The notes beneath the pieces were generated by a model. The model made no database searches, was not told where the DNA came from, and saw nothing but the letters and a program-made list of their open reading frames with translations. DNA of 64,000 nt from Apteryx mantelli. Its lineage: Eukaryota > Chordata > Aves > Apterygiformes > Apterygidae. The stretch covers positions 114,795,415-114,859,414 of the forward strand of contig NC_089979.1 of assembly GCF_036417845.1 (NCBI RefSeq), read 5' to 3'. The translations under genes were made by a program, and so were the position numbers. Of this stretch, positions 40,401 through 49,951 are shown in pieces (the stretch's first letter is position 1; every line of letters starts with the position of its first letter).

Positions 40401-43400
40401 GACGTGTTAAGAGTTTGACTTCAGCTTTTGTATTAGCGTATACTGAACTCAGAAACACATCCAAAAAGGCAACGGGCAGTGCTCTACCCTGTGACTCAGA
40501 GGTTGGTGCTTTAAGTTCCTGTCCTGCCATAAACTTCTTCTGTGAAAGTCACTTAAGGTTACAGCCTCAAAAATTTTAGGACATTTTATTCATGTCTCAA
40601 CTGTCAGGGCAAATTCATTAAATGCTGCATTACCCTGCATTTCCCTTCCCCTCGTGTCATCATCGCCTTCTTGCTTCTGGGGACTTACTGTAAAATAAGT
40701 CACAGCGCTGATCTGGTTTGAATATCTTCTTTTGGCAGGGAGGAGGGGGGTAGTGTAATGTCAGCTTGAAAATTTGAAATATTTATTGCTTCCCTTTTTT
40801 TGCCAAACATGTATGCCATGTAAAAGAGAGTGGCTGATCTGTGAAGACAAGTGTGCAAATCTGCAAGTCTGAGTATGAAAGAGAGATTTTTATGCATCTG
40901 TGGAATGACCAATAAATTGATGGGTTATAGACCTTTTCCCTGAAACATTTTAAAATGCTGATTGAATTTCCTGACTGTTAACCATTTAAGAAAATTCAGA
41001 ACAAAACTCCTCCACAAATAATTGCTGGCCTTAAGTTTTTCTAGAGTAATTTGTTGCAGTTGAATTATTTTTGTCTCTTTTGTGTATGTTTATTCTTTCT
41101 ACTGGTAAAGGTGGGCTGCAGATTCACCCACATCTTTATTCACATGTGAATTTTTTTTTCATTTAAAACTAGGCTAGTTTTAAGATACAGGGATACCTAG
41201 AGAGAAGAATGATCCTGTCTAGGAAAGAAGAGCACTGGGATAATCTGGGACGAGTTTTCTTTCTATTGCTATGATGTCCTTTATTTAAGAGCGTCTCATA
41301 ATTTTGTTTATTGTTTATCTCTGTGCAGTCTGACACGAAAAAGGGAAGGTTTAGCAAATTGGTGTATTATGAGCAAAGTATAAAAGTTGTCCCTTCACTC
41401 TGGGGATCAACACTGGTCAGTGTTCAATATCAAAAAGTCAGCTAGATGAATTCAGCCACCAAGGTTTTGTTCCTCCTATGTTTTTGGTTCTACTAGAAAT
41501 AAGTGTGTTTCCTTTAGAAGCTGCAGAACTAAATCTCTGTGATTAAACAGTAAGAAACTTCAAGGCACAAGTCAGTTGAAAAGGAGCTAAAAAAAGAGCA
41601 CAGGCTTTAGTATTTAGCTTATGTAGCTGGTCCTGTCATCATGCAGGAAAGATCAAAACCACCTGCTCTCACCAAGGGCACGGATGGAGCAGGCCACTGA
41701 GGGACACGCCTGGCTTAGCGCCCACTGCACACACCAGTGGAGCAGTGTGGCCATGAGAGATGTCTGAGGGACCTGCAAACACAGCTCTTCTTTCATAGCC
41801 CAAATAGCGTGACACCAAATTACGAGCAAGAAAGGCCTCCTGGTAAGATGTCTTTGCCACTAAAAAAGGAGAGACAAACATGAAGAACTTTTCCACCGAA
41901 AGAGAAAAACAAGGGGGAAAAAGGGAAAGGAGTACATGTGGGCTCAGCCAGGACAAGCTGCCGCCACCACCAGCCCTTCACGGCTGTTAAGGATATTCCA
42001 CACCAGTTTTGACTGCACTCTTGCATTGGTAGCTCCTCCTGGCTGGATAATATTTGCTCAAAACAAAATGGCTAGTGGTAGCGGCCCCAGAGGAAGGCAG
42101 TAACAGTCACAGATCACCAAGCACGGTTCGGGATGTTGACTGACCCCAGTTTAAAACCATATGCTGCTCCCAATTGCCTTTGTGATTTTGGGCAAATCGA
42201 TGTTAAATATTTGTGGCTCAGGTTTCCCGTTACAAAATAGGAAGGATTTCATTCGTTCACTTTTTAAAATGTGCTTGACATCCTCAAATTATTGGGGATT
42301 TCTTCCAGACCCTGATGAATAAACAATCTTCTAGTACTATGAAGCTTGGGAGCACTTTAAGTTAATTTTAGTTTAACTAGAATAAGTGTGGTTTCTGTTC
42401 TTTTATTAAAACTGTGCTTTGTCATAATACTTTTATACTGTATTTATAAAGATATATTTCAAGCCTGAAGCTATGGAGATAAGTGGACACACTTGGAGAT
42501 TCAGTTCTTATTCAGAAAAAATGTTCCTGTCTATTAATACCACGTGGCAAGCACCCAGGGCATCTACAGTGACCTGTGCATTGTGTGATACAAACCAAAG
42601 TGGCTTTAAGGCAGCTATGGAAATGAAAACATAAAGAATAAGGTAAATTAAAGCATTAAAACTGATTGCACGCTCGACAGCTTTCACCACACACTCACTG
42701 ATCACAGTTTTCTCCCGCTACCAGACTTACCTGATAATGATCAAAGGAATGAAGTACACCAGGAAAGCAACCACCATCATGTAGGGGATCCAGTAGGAGT
42801 CGTCAGGCCAGAGCGCCCAGCACTGCACTTCCCTGTTGGAGAGCTGCCGTTTCCCAAAAATAATCAGAGTCGGTATCGAAAACAGGAAAGAGAGGCTCCA
42901 GGCCACTCCAATAAGAATTTTCGCCTGCCTTTCTGTTCAACAGATTTAAACAGACTGTGTTAATGGGGGTGCTGGCGCCACTGGCCCTTTGTAGCAATGC
43001 TGAACAACGGGCAGGGGAGAGGAAGAGGAAACGGTGTGAAGGAAGGGAATTTTGGTTTGCAGCCTGTTGATGCTGAAAAGGCTGCACAGGAGAATTTCAT
43101 CTCGGTCTTAGGATAAAATGTCATTTTGTTATTGGCTTGGTTTTTAACTGTTTTATTTAAAGACACTAAGAGGCCATCAAATCAGAAATGTTGGACAAAG
43201 GCACTGGTCAGGGTCAGCAAGTCAGAAACGTGAGGTACAGAAGATTGCGCTCTGCCTCAGAGACCACTTAGCAGATGCGTGGAAGATCCCATGGGCCTGC
43301 CCTATGGCAAGCGCTTACTCCAGCATAGCAAAGCTGGGGTCCATACAGGACTTGGATAGAAAAGAAGAAGGAGCCTTTGCCCTACAGGTATCAGAGGAAG

Positions 43401-46400
43401 GCTGAGACTGGAAAGTGCAGGTTCAAGACATAAACTGGGCTGGAGCGCACAGAGGTCCTGACATCCTGTGGGGAAAGATGTTCTCCTCAGAAGGGAAATT
43501 AAACATTTTGATGCATCTTGCAGTGAGAAAGTTCAGAAAACATTTCTTTTCAGGCAAGTTGAAAATGCTTCTGCTCAGGCTTAAAGCAAAACCGCATGGC
43601 CAGCTGCCTTTACCTCCCCACTGCTCCTCGCTGGCCCAAGGAGACATGGCCCCAGAAAGGGTTGTGAGAGCCCAGATGTCTCCTGGAGGGGTTGCCCCGA
43701 GTGGCCCTGCGGCATGGTGGGGATCAGACCCAGCTTCTGCCAATAGGCAAATGCCCAAACCGTGCCAAGAGGGGGCAACTCTTGATGCGGGCAGATGGTG
43801 CTGAGCTGGTGCTTACGTGCTCAGCCCTGTCTTATTCGCTCGTACAGATGCCATGTGGAGATCCTGCTGGACCTCACAGCGAAGATCAGGAGCTCGAGGA
43901 TCCCCAAATAGTTTGCACATCAGGGCTACTGCTTCCCCTCAGCTTTTGCTCCCCTCCGCTGCCAAGCTGAGAAAACCAGTCAGAAACCAAGTGATGCCTG
44001 ATAGCTGTCGTGGAATTTTCTAAAAATCAACAGGTTGAAGGAAAAAGCCCTAAAGCTTTTATGTTCCACAAATCTGCATCTCCTGGCTCAAATCCATGCA
44101 GCTCTAGCCAAAAAGTGGAGGAGGGGCCCTGGCCTGTGGAGCACTGGTGAGCCACAGTGGCAGTTGTCCCTTCCCAGTTAGGCTGCTACAGGAACAGAAG
44201 GTGACAGGTTTTGATCCCAGGCAGCTTTGGTGTTGAACTATTTTATTGTCCTACCTGCCTGCAAAATACCTGAGGTTGTGCATGGAAGTAGAAAATCACT
44301 TTAAAGTATGCATATCAAGAAGAACATTTTTCCTCCTTGAAGCTCAAAGAGCAATATGAAAGCAAATGGGAGAAGCATTCAAAAAGTAATTTTACACTTT
44401 ATAAAACATCAGTTGCAAATATTCATTTATCCTGCTCATTTTTAAATGCTACCCATGTTCAGTAAAATACAGCCTCGCTAATCTAGGGCTTAAGGGAACT
44501 CTGAAGACATCTACCTAAACGAGAGGGTTAGATTAAGTCTATAAATATTGCACAGGCAGAGGAAAAACTGTGAAGTTTCACACAGTGTAACAGAATAAAC
44601 TTGACAAAAGGAATGTCAGGAGCAAGTATCACAAAATATTTGCTGACAAAAGGGCTTTCAGACTGTGAACTAGCTACTTAACACACATAGGAACTTTAGT
44701 GGGGTTCATGTATAGGGGAAAAGATTATATTTGGGTAACGTACTTTATTTTTTGTATTGCTTAGCTGCACCCTTAATTTGAAGACAATTGGGCAGTTTGG
44801 ATTTGGCAAGAGGGTTATTTAATCTTTATGTTTTATAAAACAGCTGCAGTGTTCATTTATTCTCCTTTTTAAACATTCCTCATTTTTGGTAGAACATGAT
44901 CCTGCTAATCTGAAAGGCTTTATGGGGAACTCATAACATCTAAGTAAGAGGATTTTTGTTTTATCTGACTAATGTTAATTTGGTGCCTCATAAGTAGGGG
45001 GTTTTTTTCATTATGCTTTTAATAAGTGCTCTAATAATATGTTGCAGCTAGAAAATCACATGACTAAAACTAAGTATAGATGGACTCTAATAAATAAATG
45101 CATCTCTACATATGAACTTCCACTCAACCAATCTCAGTATTTTTCTTTTAAAAAATAATTTTGCTATTTATAAATATATATAAGCATTTATAAATATAAA
45201 GCTTTTAATACACTGAAATTCTCACCAATGCTAGCACCCAGCATTGGAGCAGGAATCTCAGCCATGCCTTCTGCTCTCAGCTTTGGCCCTGACTCTTTTA
45301 ATGGACTTTTTCATGTCATCATCCCCTTTGCTCCACTTCTGCCATCTGTATATCGCTGCGGTGGATTTGCGCGCATCTGCCCGCTCCTGGGAACATGCGG
45401 CTTCAAGTCACCTCTCAGGCTGATTTTTATCCCCTGCTAGAGTGAGTAGCAATGCTGTGCAATCCTTCCGTAAGCCAACTGCCATTTTAAAAATAGTTAG
45501 ATTTATTGCTCACTAACCCCTAGAGAGCTGTTTCAGCATCTCATTGCTATAGTGCACATTAGCGTCATTTGCAGCTCAAAGTTGCTCAGGGAACAGCTTA
45601 CACCTATTTGGGTTTTGTCTTTTGCTTAGGCAGTTCTATTGTCTCCTGTTGTTTAGTTTGTACAATGTTTGTGTGTATGTTTTAAATATGATGACATAGT
45701 CATAAAACTTCTTCAGCTCTAATGTCTAAGGTTTTCTTTTTTCTTTTCAATCTCTATTTTACCTTTTTTCAATGACCCTTTTGGTTATTGAATTAGACTC
45801 CTCTTATACAGTAAAAGTGTTAGGATTAGAATGTATAATTCTTCCACATCTTGCACTTTCTGTGGTTATTTATGTCTCTGGAACGTGAGTATAAAATATT
45901 TAATTGACAAAGTTAATCTTCTTAGAAGCCTTGCAAAATACAGCTTCTTTCAAATGGTTTCCTAACATAGCTTGAGGCTAGTAATTAAAACACAGCTTTT
46001 TTTAAAAAACAAATTGTTCAACATTTTCAAAGCAAAATGTTTGACTTTTTTTCCCCAAAACAATATTTCAGTGCTACATGTAAATGCAATTTTTAAAAGC
46101 TGTAAAAAGAAACAATTCTTTTGTTTCTTGGTTGAAGGTCTTTTGGGGGATGAGTGTTTCATTCTGGAAAGAAAAAACAATAATTATTTGCCATAGGTGG
46201 ACTCAGAATTGTTTTTACAGTTTCTCTGTGTCAGCACCAATTAGAAAGGCTGGTTCTCTTTGTTCTCCTCCTGCAAAATAACTAAGAGGACTTTCCCAAA
46301 TCGCCACACATGAAATGTCTGCTAGGAATAGCTAGGTGCAAAAGGTTAATATTTTTATATACTGCAGGAGGCTGCTCTGGTAAGTAGAGCTCTCTTGATC

Positions 46401-48904
46401 ATTCTTTTAAATGTATAGCCGCCGCCTCCTTTTCCCCTTTGAACATGTGCAAGTGTGGGCGATTATACGGTGCCACTTCATAAAATATGTCAATCACGGT
46501 GTAAATGGCACCGCGAGAGCCAGGCAGAGCTTGTCAGATGGCGTGTTTAGCAGCGTGGCTCTGCTCGGGGCCTGTTTTCCCTTTCGAAAGCTGCCCCCCG
46601 CTGGTGTCTCTCATGCCCTTCAGCTGGATACAATGCCAGCTCTTCCCGAGGTTTTAGAAAGAGAAAGAAAAGCCTTTGTAGTGTAGATACAGGAAACTGG
46701 ATGGAGTTAAAGGCAGCTCCTGACCTCTGCCTGGTGACCGCGTGCTCGCTTCAGGCGCTGGCCGCGCCGCAGCCGGAAGGCGGCGCCCCGTGATGGTCAC
46801 CTCCTTCTGCCTGGCGCGCGGGATCTTAGCAAAGCCGCCCGAATCACTCGGGCTGCAGTAAGGGCGATAAGGAAAAACGGGCTGGGTTTCTAGTCTCCTT
46901 AGGCTCATTATCACTTTATTATACCAGAAACTACAGTTCAGCTCCTGGCATTGATGTCCTGTGTAAAAACAGCAGCTTTGGACAGAAGAAAGGGCCGGTG
47001 CAGGTGGTCTCCTGTGCGGGTGTGATGGGGACAGCGGGACCTGGCTGCCCCGGCTCCCCAGCGGCAGGAAGAGTTTGATCAAGGTGGCCTGTCACAAAAG
47101 CCAGCCCTCCGCCCATGCAAAGAAAGAAATCACACGCAGTGCGTTCTTTCATCTTTGCCAAATTTTACCTAGCAACATAAAAAAAAGCATTTATAAAGGT
47201 TTTTGAGGGTATATACATTTTTTTCCTCCCAGCTTCAAAGTGCTTTGCAAAGATCAATGAACAAATTCCTTACCAAGCCCTGGAGGTAGTTCAACTAGTG
47301 CTGCTTTTCCCGTATGGCACCCGAAGAAGAAACGCCGGCGAGGCGCATGGCGTGGCTGGCCCTGCTCGGCCGACGCAATGCGGGCGGGAGCCGCGGAGCA
47401 CCCCCCACCTCTGCAAAGCTGCTGCCAAAACTTTACTGGCAGTCTCCCCATCCTGAATAAACTTGGTCTGCCTGCTGGGAAATATTCGGCTAAGCTTCGC
47501 ACAAGTATTCAGAGTTTTCAGACCTTAACATCTGCCAAAGCTGCACAGCTACCTGGGCTGTGATTGATTCATGGTTTCTTAAGGCCAGAAAGGACCATTA
47601 ATCCGCTCCCCTTCATAGAGCAGGCTGTCAAATGCCATCATTACTCCAAAACAAGAATGATATTTGTGTCTGGTTAAAGTGCATCTTCCAAGCATCATGG
47701 TCCCTGTAACTGCTTCCCTTCTTCCCCACATACAATTTCTGTTTATTCACTCAGTGCAATATATTAAACTTTAGACTTTAAGCTCTGTAAAAAAGAAATC
47801 ATGCTCTTTAAATGTATTGCTAAGCAGCCAAGATATTTCTGAGTGCTGTAAAAATAACAAGCAGTAGAAGAAATTTTAAGAAACAATAAGTATCCCAGAC
47901 CTATTTTGTACAGTTTTTTAAGTTCTCTGATCAAACTGTCACATTAATTCTCAGTTATCCCAATTATTTTTAGTGTGAATAAATAGATAACATAGGTAAG
48001 AAATTCCTGCTATAATTCCTAGAGTCAGTACAGCTGTACAAGAGAGAACTTTTGCCCATAACCATTTTCTCAAAAAGCTGGAAGATAATGAAAACCTATA
48101 TGCTTCTTTAAATGTCATTTCATTCTTGCTAACACAATGCTTATAGAACTGCTGAGGGCTAAGTGCAGCTTAATAAATCTTGAATCACAACTCTATTGCC
48201 ATTTGGAAAACTAATGGAGTCCAAATATTGCTACAGCAGGAATGAATAATTCATGGCAACAAGGTTAATAATTTTGAAACTTTTCTTAGCAAAATGGAAC
48301 TAGCCAATAATATCTATAGCAGTATCAAGGTAGAGAAATTCTCCTACCTCCTTGCAAGAACTTCATTGGATAAACTATGGCATGATATCGATCTATGCTT
48401 AGTGATACAAGGACGTAAGTCGAAGCGTATAGAAGCACCACCTGGGGCAGAAGATATACAAGACAGTTGAGCAGTTGAGTTTATAGCAGTTGAGACACAT
48501 TTGCATAAAATAATGTTAGCCACAACACTGCTCTGTATTTAATATTTGAAAACTTTTTTTGAAAAAAAGGAAAAAAGAAGAAAAAAGAAAATTCTTGTAT
48601 TCTCACCCAAATCTTTTTCCTTTTCCTTGTCTACAAAGTGTAAAGGATTTCATATGGTTTAATTAAAAGCATTTAAATTTTAAATGATTATTTTTAGCAT
48701 TTAGCACTTCTGTTGCCTGAAGAATCTATACAGCATTTTTGTGGGGGTTTATTGCTATTGTCTGAGCTTTGATATAGAGGAGGGCATGTGGTTTCTATAC
48801 CTGTAAGTAGCGAACGACTCTGCAGACGAGATCGGGAGCCATGAAATCTCCAGTGTAGCGCCAAATGATGTCAGTCATTATGTTTATGAGTCCTGTGAAT
48901 GAAT
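28636..48904 (-). CDS. NPSR1: Neuropeptide S receptor, exons 3-9 (5' partial)
   Basis: Class A GPCR for neuropeptide S. In mammals it sits in the plasma membrane, signals through Gq and Gs (calcium and cAMP), and affects arousal, anxiety and airway inflammation. Seven minus-strand exons (48801-48904, 48348-48441, 42731-42932, 33403-33479, 31204-31293, 28858-29038, 28636-28729) total 842 nt and join without a frame break into 280 codons plus stop, running from TM2 to the C-terminus. Every junction has GT-AG ends and phases agree throughout. Recognition is from close likeness to human NPSR1, recalled rather than searched: [45 protein letters not shown] and LSKPE. The human protein has 371 residues and the same region is about 278 there, so length agrees. 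The N-terminus and TM1 (exons 1-2) are missing from the window. No frameshift or premature stop was seen, so the gene looks intact. Confidence 0.95.
28730..28857 (-). other. NPSR1: NPSR1 intron 8 (128 bp)
   Basis: A very short intron with a weak donor (ga|gtattg) and a strong acceptor with a long T-rich tract. If retained, translation continues to a stop at 28755-28757 and gives a different C-terminal tail. Confidence 0.85.
28858..29038 (-). CDS. NPSR1: NPSR1 exon 8 (TM6, ECL3, TM7)
   Basis: This 181-nt exon encodes the rest of TM6 with [17 protein letters not shown]3, and TM7 with [11 protein letters not shown] (the NPxxY motif), then FSNRLCPPF. The acceptor is preceded by a long CT-rich tract (ctctctttctctctgttgcag). 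I place the 3' end at ttttga|gtattg because this gives the same residue count as human exon 8 and the phase 2 needed to enter exon 9. That donor is weak: the last exon base is A, and +3 to +6 differ from consensus. If it is not used, the frame stays open to a stop at 28755, giving a different 34-residue tail from the Glu codon onward. Confidence 0.93.
29039..31203 (-). other. NPSR1: NPSR1 intron 7 (2,165 bp)
   Basis: Holds the CT-rich acceptor tract of exon 8 (29039-29065) and a CA microsatellite (29112-29155). No other feature recognised. Confidence 0.85.
29112..29155. repeat. (CA)n microsatellite with CAGA interruptions
   Basis: Imperfect acacaga units followed by about twelve CA units. 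Confidence 0.95.
31204..31293 (-). CDS. NPSR1: NPSR1 exon 7 (ICL3, start of TM6)
   Basis: A 90-nt exon between acceptor gttctttccccag|atggcc and donor attcttg|gtaagt, both strong. The split codon gives Asp, then [20 protein letters not shown] and IKYSIVIIL. Human has DGKLCSSYNRGLISKAKIKA then IKYSIIIIL, so length and most residues agree. It encodes the basic end of ICL3 and the first half of TM6. It ends in phase 1 with g, which together with 'ca' from exon 8 makes Ala. Confidence 0.95.
31294..33402 (-). other. NPSR1: NPSR1 intron 6 (2,109 bp)
   Basis: AT-rich intron bounded by gtgagt and ccccag. No repeat or exon recognised. A minor 11-bp direct repeat (tcagaacagct/tcagaacagtc) lies near 32941-32962. 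Confidence 0.85.
33403..33479 (-). CDS. NPSR1: NPSR1 exon 6 (end of TM5, ICL3)
   Basis: A 77-nt exon with acceptor cctactgtag|cgtcat and donor tgtcctg|gtgagt. It completes Ser and reads [20 protein letters not shown], then ISSCP, ending with the first base of the next codon. This matches human SIMYGIVIRTIWIKSK and the following VISNCS, at the cytoplasmic end of TM5 and the start of ICL3. The polypyrimidine tract of the acceptor is short. The phases (2 in, 1 out) fit both neighbouring exons, which supports the call although the exon is short and less conserved than TM4 to TM5. Confidence 0.92.
34384..34412. repeat. 29-base poly-A tract
   Basis: Uninterrupted run of A flanked by atatatt and tccggcc. 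Upstream sequence shows no recognisable retrocopy body or AATAAA, so a simple homopolymer is as likely as a retroposon tail. Confidence 0.95.
35491..35507. repeat. Poly-T tract
   Basis: 17 T followed by a C-rich and then another T-rich stretch. Confidence 0.9.
38977..39017. repeat. Poly-A followed by (GA)n
   Basis: About 25 A running into seven GA units. Confidence 0.95.
42731..42932 (-). CDS. NPSR1: NPSR1 exon 5 (TM4, ECL2, TM5)
   Basis: A 202-nt exon, acceptor ctgttgaacag|aaaggc, donor atcag|gtaagt (strong). It completes the split Glu codon and encodes TM4 ([20 protein letters not shown]), then ECL2 with [20 protein letters not shown], and TM5 ([14 protein letters not shown]). The Cys of VQCWALW is the expected disulfide partner of the TM3 Cys. 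The tract from GKR to DSYW is nearly identical to human, as expected for a ligand-contacting loop. It ends in phase 2 with 'ag', the first two bases of a Ser codon completed by exon 6. Confidence 0.95.
44398..44951. repeat. Diverged direct duplication, two ~120-bp copies
   Basis: Copy A (44398-44525) and copy B (44831-44951) share the words tttataaaaca, ttcatttat, tttttaaa, gctaatct, ggaact and aacatct/gacatct in the same order, with several small indels between them. They lie about 433 bp apart in direct orientation. This could be a local duplication or two copies of an unnamed old interspersed repeat. Confidence 0.75.
46735..46880. promoter_or_regulatory. CpG-rich patch in intron 4
   Basis: About 20 CpGs by eye in 145 bp, including ggccgcgccgcagccgg and ggcgcgcggg, in otherwise AT-rich intron. 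It sits a little over 1.5 kb upstream (transcript sense) of the middle of intron 4 and may be an intragenic CpG island, enhancer or cryptic promoter. No function is shown. Confidence 0.4.
47300..47405. promoter_or_regulatory. Second CpG-rich patch in intron 4
   Basis: About 14 CpGs by eye within about 90 bp (for example acgccggcgaggcgc and gggagccgcgg). Together with the patch at 46735-46880 and the moderate CpG content of 46440-46620, it forms a roughly 1-kb CpG-enriched zone. Confidence 0.4.
47575..47640 (-). mobile_element. Probable old CR1-like LINE 3'-end fragment
   Basis: ttaaggccagaaaggaccatta resembles the reverse-oriented 3' end of sauropsid CR1-like elements, which begin with a 'ggttggaagggacc' or 'ggccagaagggaccatt' signature followed by a Cys-poor 'catctagtc' segment. 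Here the match decays after the first 25 bases, so this is an old copy or a chance match. Confidence 0.4.
48348..48441 (-). CDS. NPSR1: NPSR1 exon 4 (TM3 and DRY motif)
   Basis: A 94-nt exon with acceptor ctgccccag|gtggtg and donor aaggag|gtagga. It encodes [20 protein letters not shown], then [11 protein letters not shown], and ends with the first base of a Glu codon. SIDRYH is the class A G-protein-coupling motif at the cytoplasmic end of TM3; the following residues form intracellular loop 2. Sequence and length match the human exon almost exactly. It lies only 359 bp from exon 3. The donor is good but not perfect. Confidence 0.95.
48442..48800 (-). other. NPSR1: NPSR1 intron 3 (359 bp)
   Basis: Short intron with a pyrimidine-rich stretch on the minus strand (complement of the A/G run at 48550-48590). 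Nothing else is visible. Confidence 0.85.
48801..48904 (-). CDS. NPSR1: NPSR1 exon 3 (TM2, ECL1, start of TM3)
   Basis: This 104-nt exon sits between acceptor tttcctttgcag and donor cag|gtatag. It opens with the last two bases of a split Asp codon and reads [13 protein letters not shown], then [17 protein letters not shown], ending RYLQ. It covers most of TM2, extracellular loop 1 and the start of TM3. The Cys in DLVCRVV is the TM3 partner of the conserved class A disulfide with ECL2. Ile replaces the Asn of the human reference at the position equivalent to residue 107. Coding phase is 1 at the 5' side and 0 at the 3' side, which fits the next exon. An open frame continues upstream past the acceptor, but that part does not resemble the receptor. 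Confidence 0.95.
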
Positions 48905-49899
48905 CTGCAAAGGAAAGCCACTGACGGTACATTAACGGCAACAAACGTACGGTGGCAGTTAACCTACGGAGACAGCTCGGACTCTTAGGATGAGCCAGCT
49001 CCTGCAATCTTGAGGGAAGCCACTCTGTGGTGGGTCAGTGCAGGATGCTGGAGAAGAGGGAGAACATCAGAAAACACTTAAGTTTTGTGCTTTTGTTATC
49101 TTGTTCTCATAATTCAAAGTAAATTCCTTCAGACAGAAACGGTGAGATTGCTCTAAGCATAGGTGTCTGCAGCTCAGTGTCATGTGTGATCTGTGGAGAA
49201 CTTGTCACTACCCTCTGGGCTGTCGTGTTTCAAACAGGTCAGGTGAGCTGCACCCTTAAAGTGCCTGCTTCTCTCCATTGCTTATCAAGGGATGTGCGGC
49301 AACCAGCTGAGATGGCTACAGCAGCCCTGTGCTGTATATAGGTGCCCCTATGCTGTATGCAAGTCCTGATCTATACTGACATCTGTCTAAAATTGGGATA
49401 CCTAAAAATGATGCCTAAAATTAATTGAGATCAATTCCACCTTAAATAACTCTTTTCTTTTTTTTGTGTGTGAGTGGAGTTGCATACCAAATCACCCATG
49501 GGGTTACTCTCCCATTTGGCTCAATGTTTAAGGACTATCCACGAGGGTCTTGGCAGAAAGGCTCCCAAGGCCTGATCCTGCAGCATGCCTGGTGTCCCCT
49601 CATCCTGCGCAGGCTCTGCTGGCTCCGGGGCAGGGTCCCAGTGCAGGGGAGGGAGAGGCCCAAAATGTCCTGGTTGGTGAAGTCCAGATGAACTCTAGCT
49701 ATAATAACTCCAGAACAATTCATCACGGCTTCCGAGTAACGTTGTGCTCAGTTTCAGTCAAATCACTGCGTTGCATTTACTTGACTTACAGAAATGGAGA
49801 AAATTGATTTTGGTGTAGTCACTCATACTGACCGTATTTTGCTCTTATTACTTCAGTCAGAGCCCTTGATGTCTCCTTATTTAACGTCTATTATTATAA

Positions 49900-49951
49900 A
49901 TCTGATGTCTCTTGTTTATCTGAATACTAGGATAAATAGGAGACATCAGAT
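49900..49951 (+). repeat. Inverted repeat, 21-bp stem and 10-nt loop
   Basis: Arm 49900-49920 (starting atctgatgtctc) and arm 49931-49951 (ending gagacatcagat) flank the loop tgaatactag. As plus-strand RNA all 21 positions pair, 19 Watson-Crick and two G-U; the minus strand would have two A-C mismatches. A further direct copy of the 5' arm (tgatgtctccttattta) lies at 49868-49884 and could pair with the same 3' arm with one bulge. Confidence 0.9.

Larger units (their letters stand above)
33480..42730 (-). other. NPSR1: NPSR1 intron 5 (9,251 bp)
   Basis: The longest complete intron in the window, AT-rich. It holds a 29-base poly-A (34384-34412), a poly-T (35491-35507) and a poly-A/GA tract (38977-39017). 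I saw no coding or transposon sequence. Open frames up to 146 codons in it resemble nothing known. Confidence 0.85.
42933..48347 (-). other. NPSR1: NPSR1 intron 4 (5,415 bp)
   Basis: Contains a diverged local duplication (44398-44525 and 44831-44951), CpG-rich patches (46735-46880 and 47300-47405) and a probable CR1 remnant (47575-47640). Confidence 0.85.

Noticed and set aside
46654..47082. 142-codon minus-strand open frame in intron 4
   Set aside because: Explained by high GC in the CpG patch; no similarity to known proteins.
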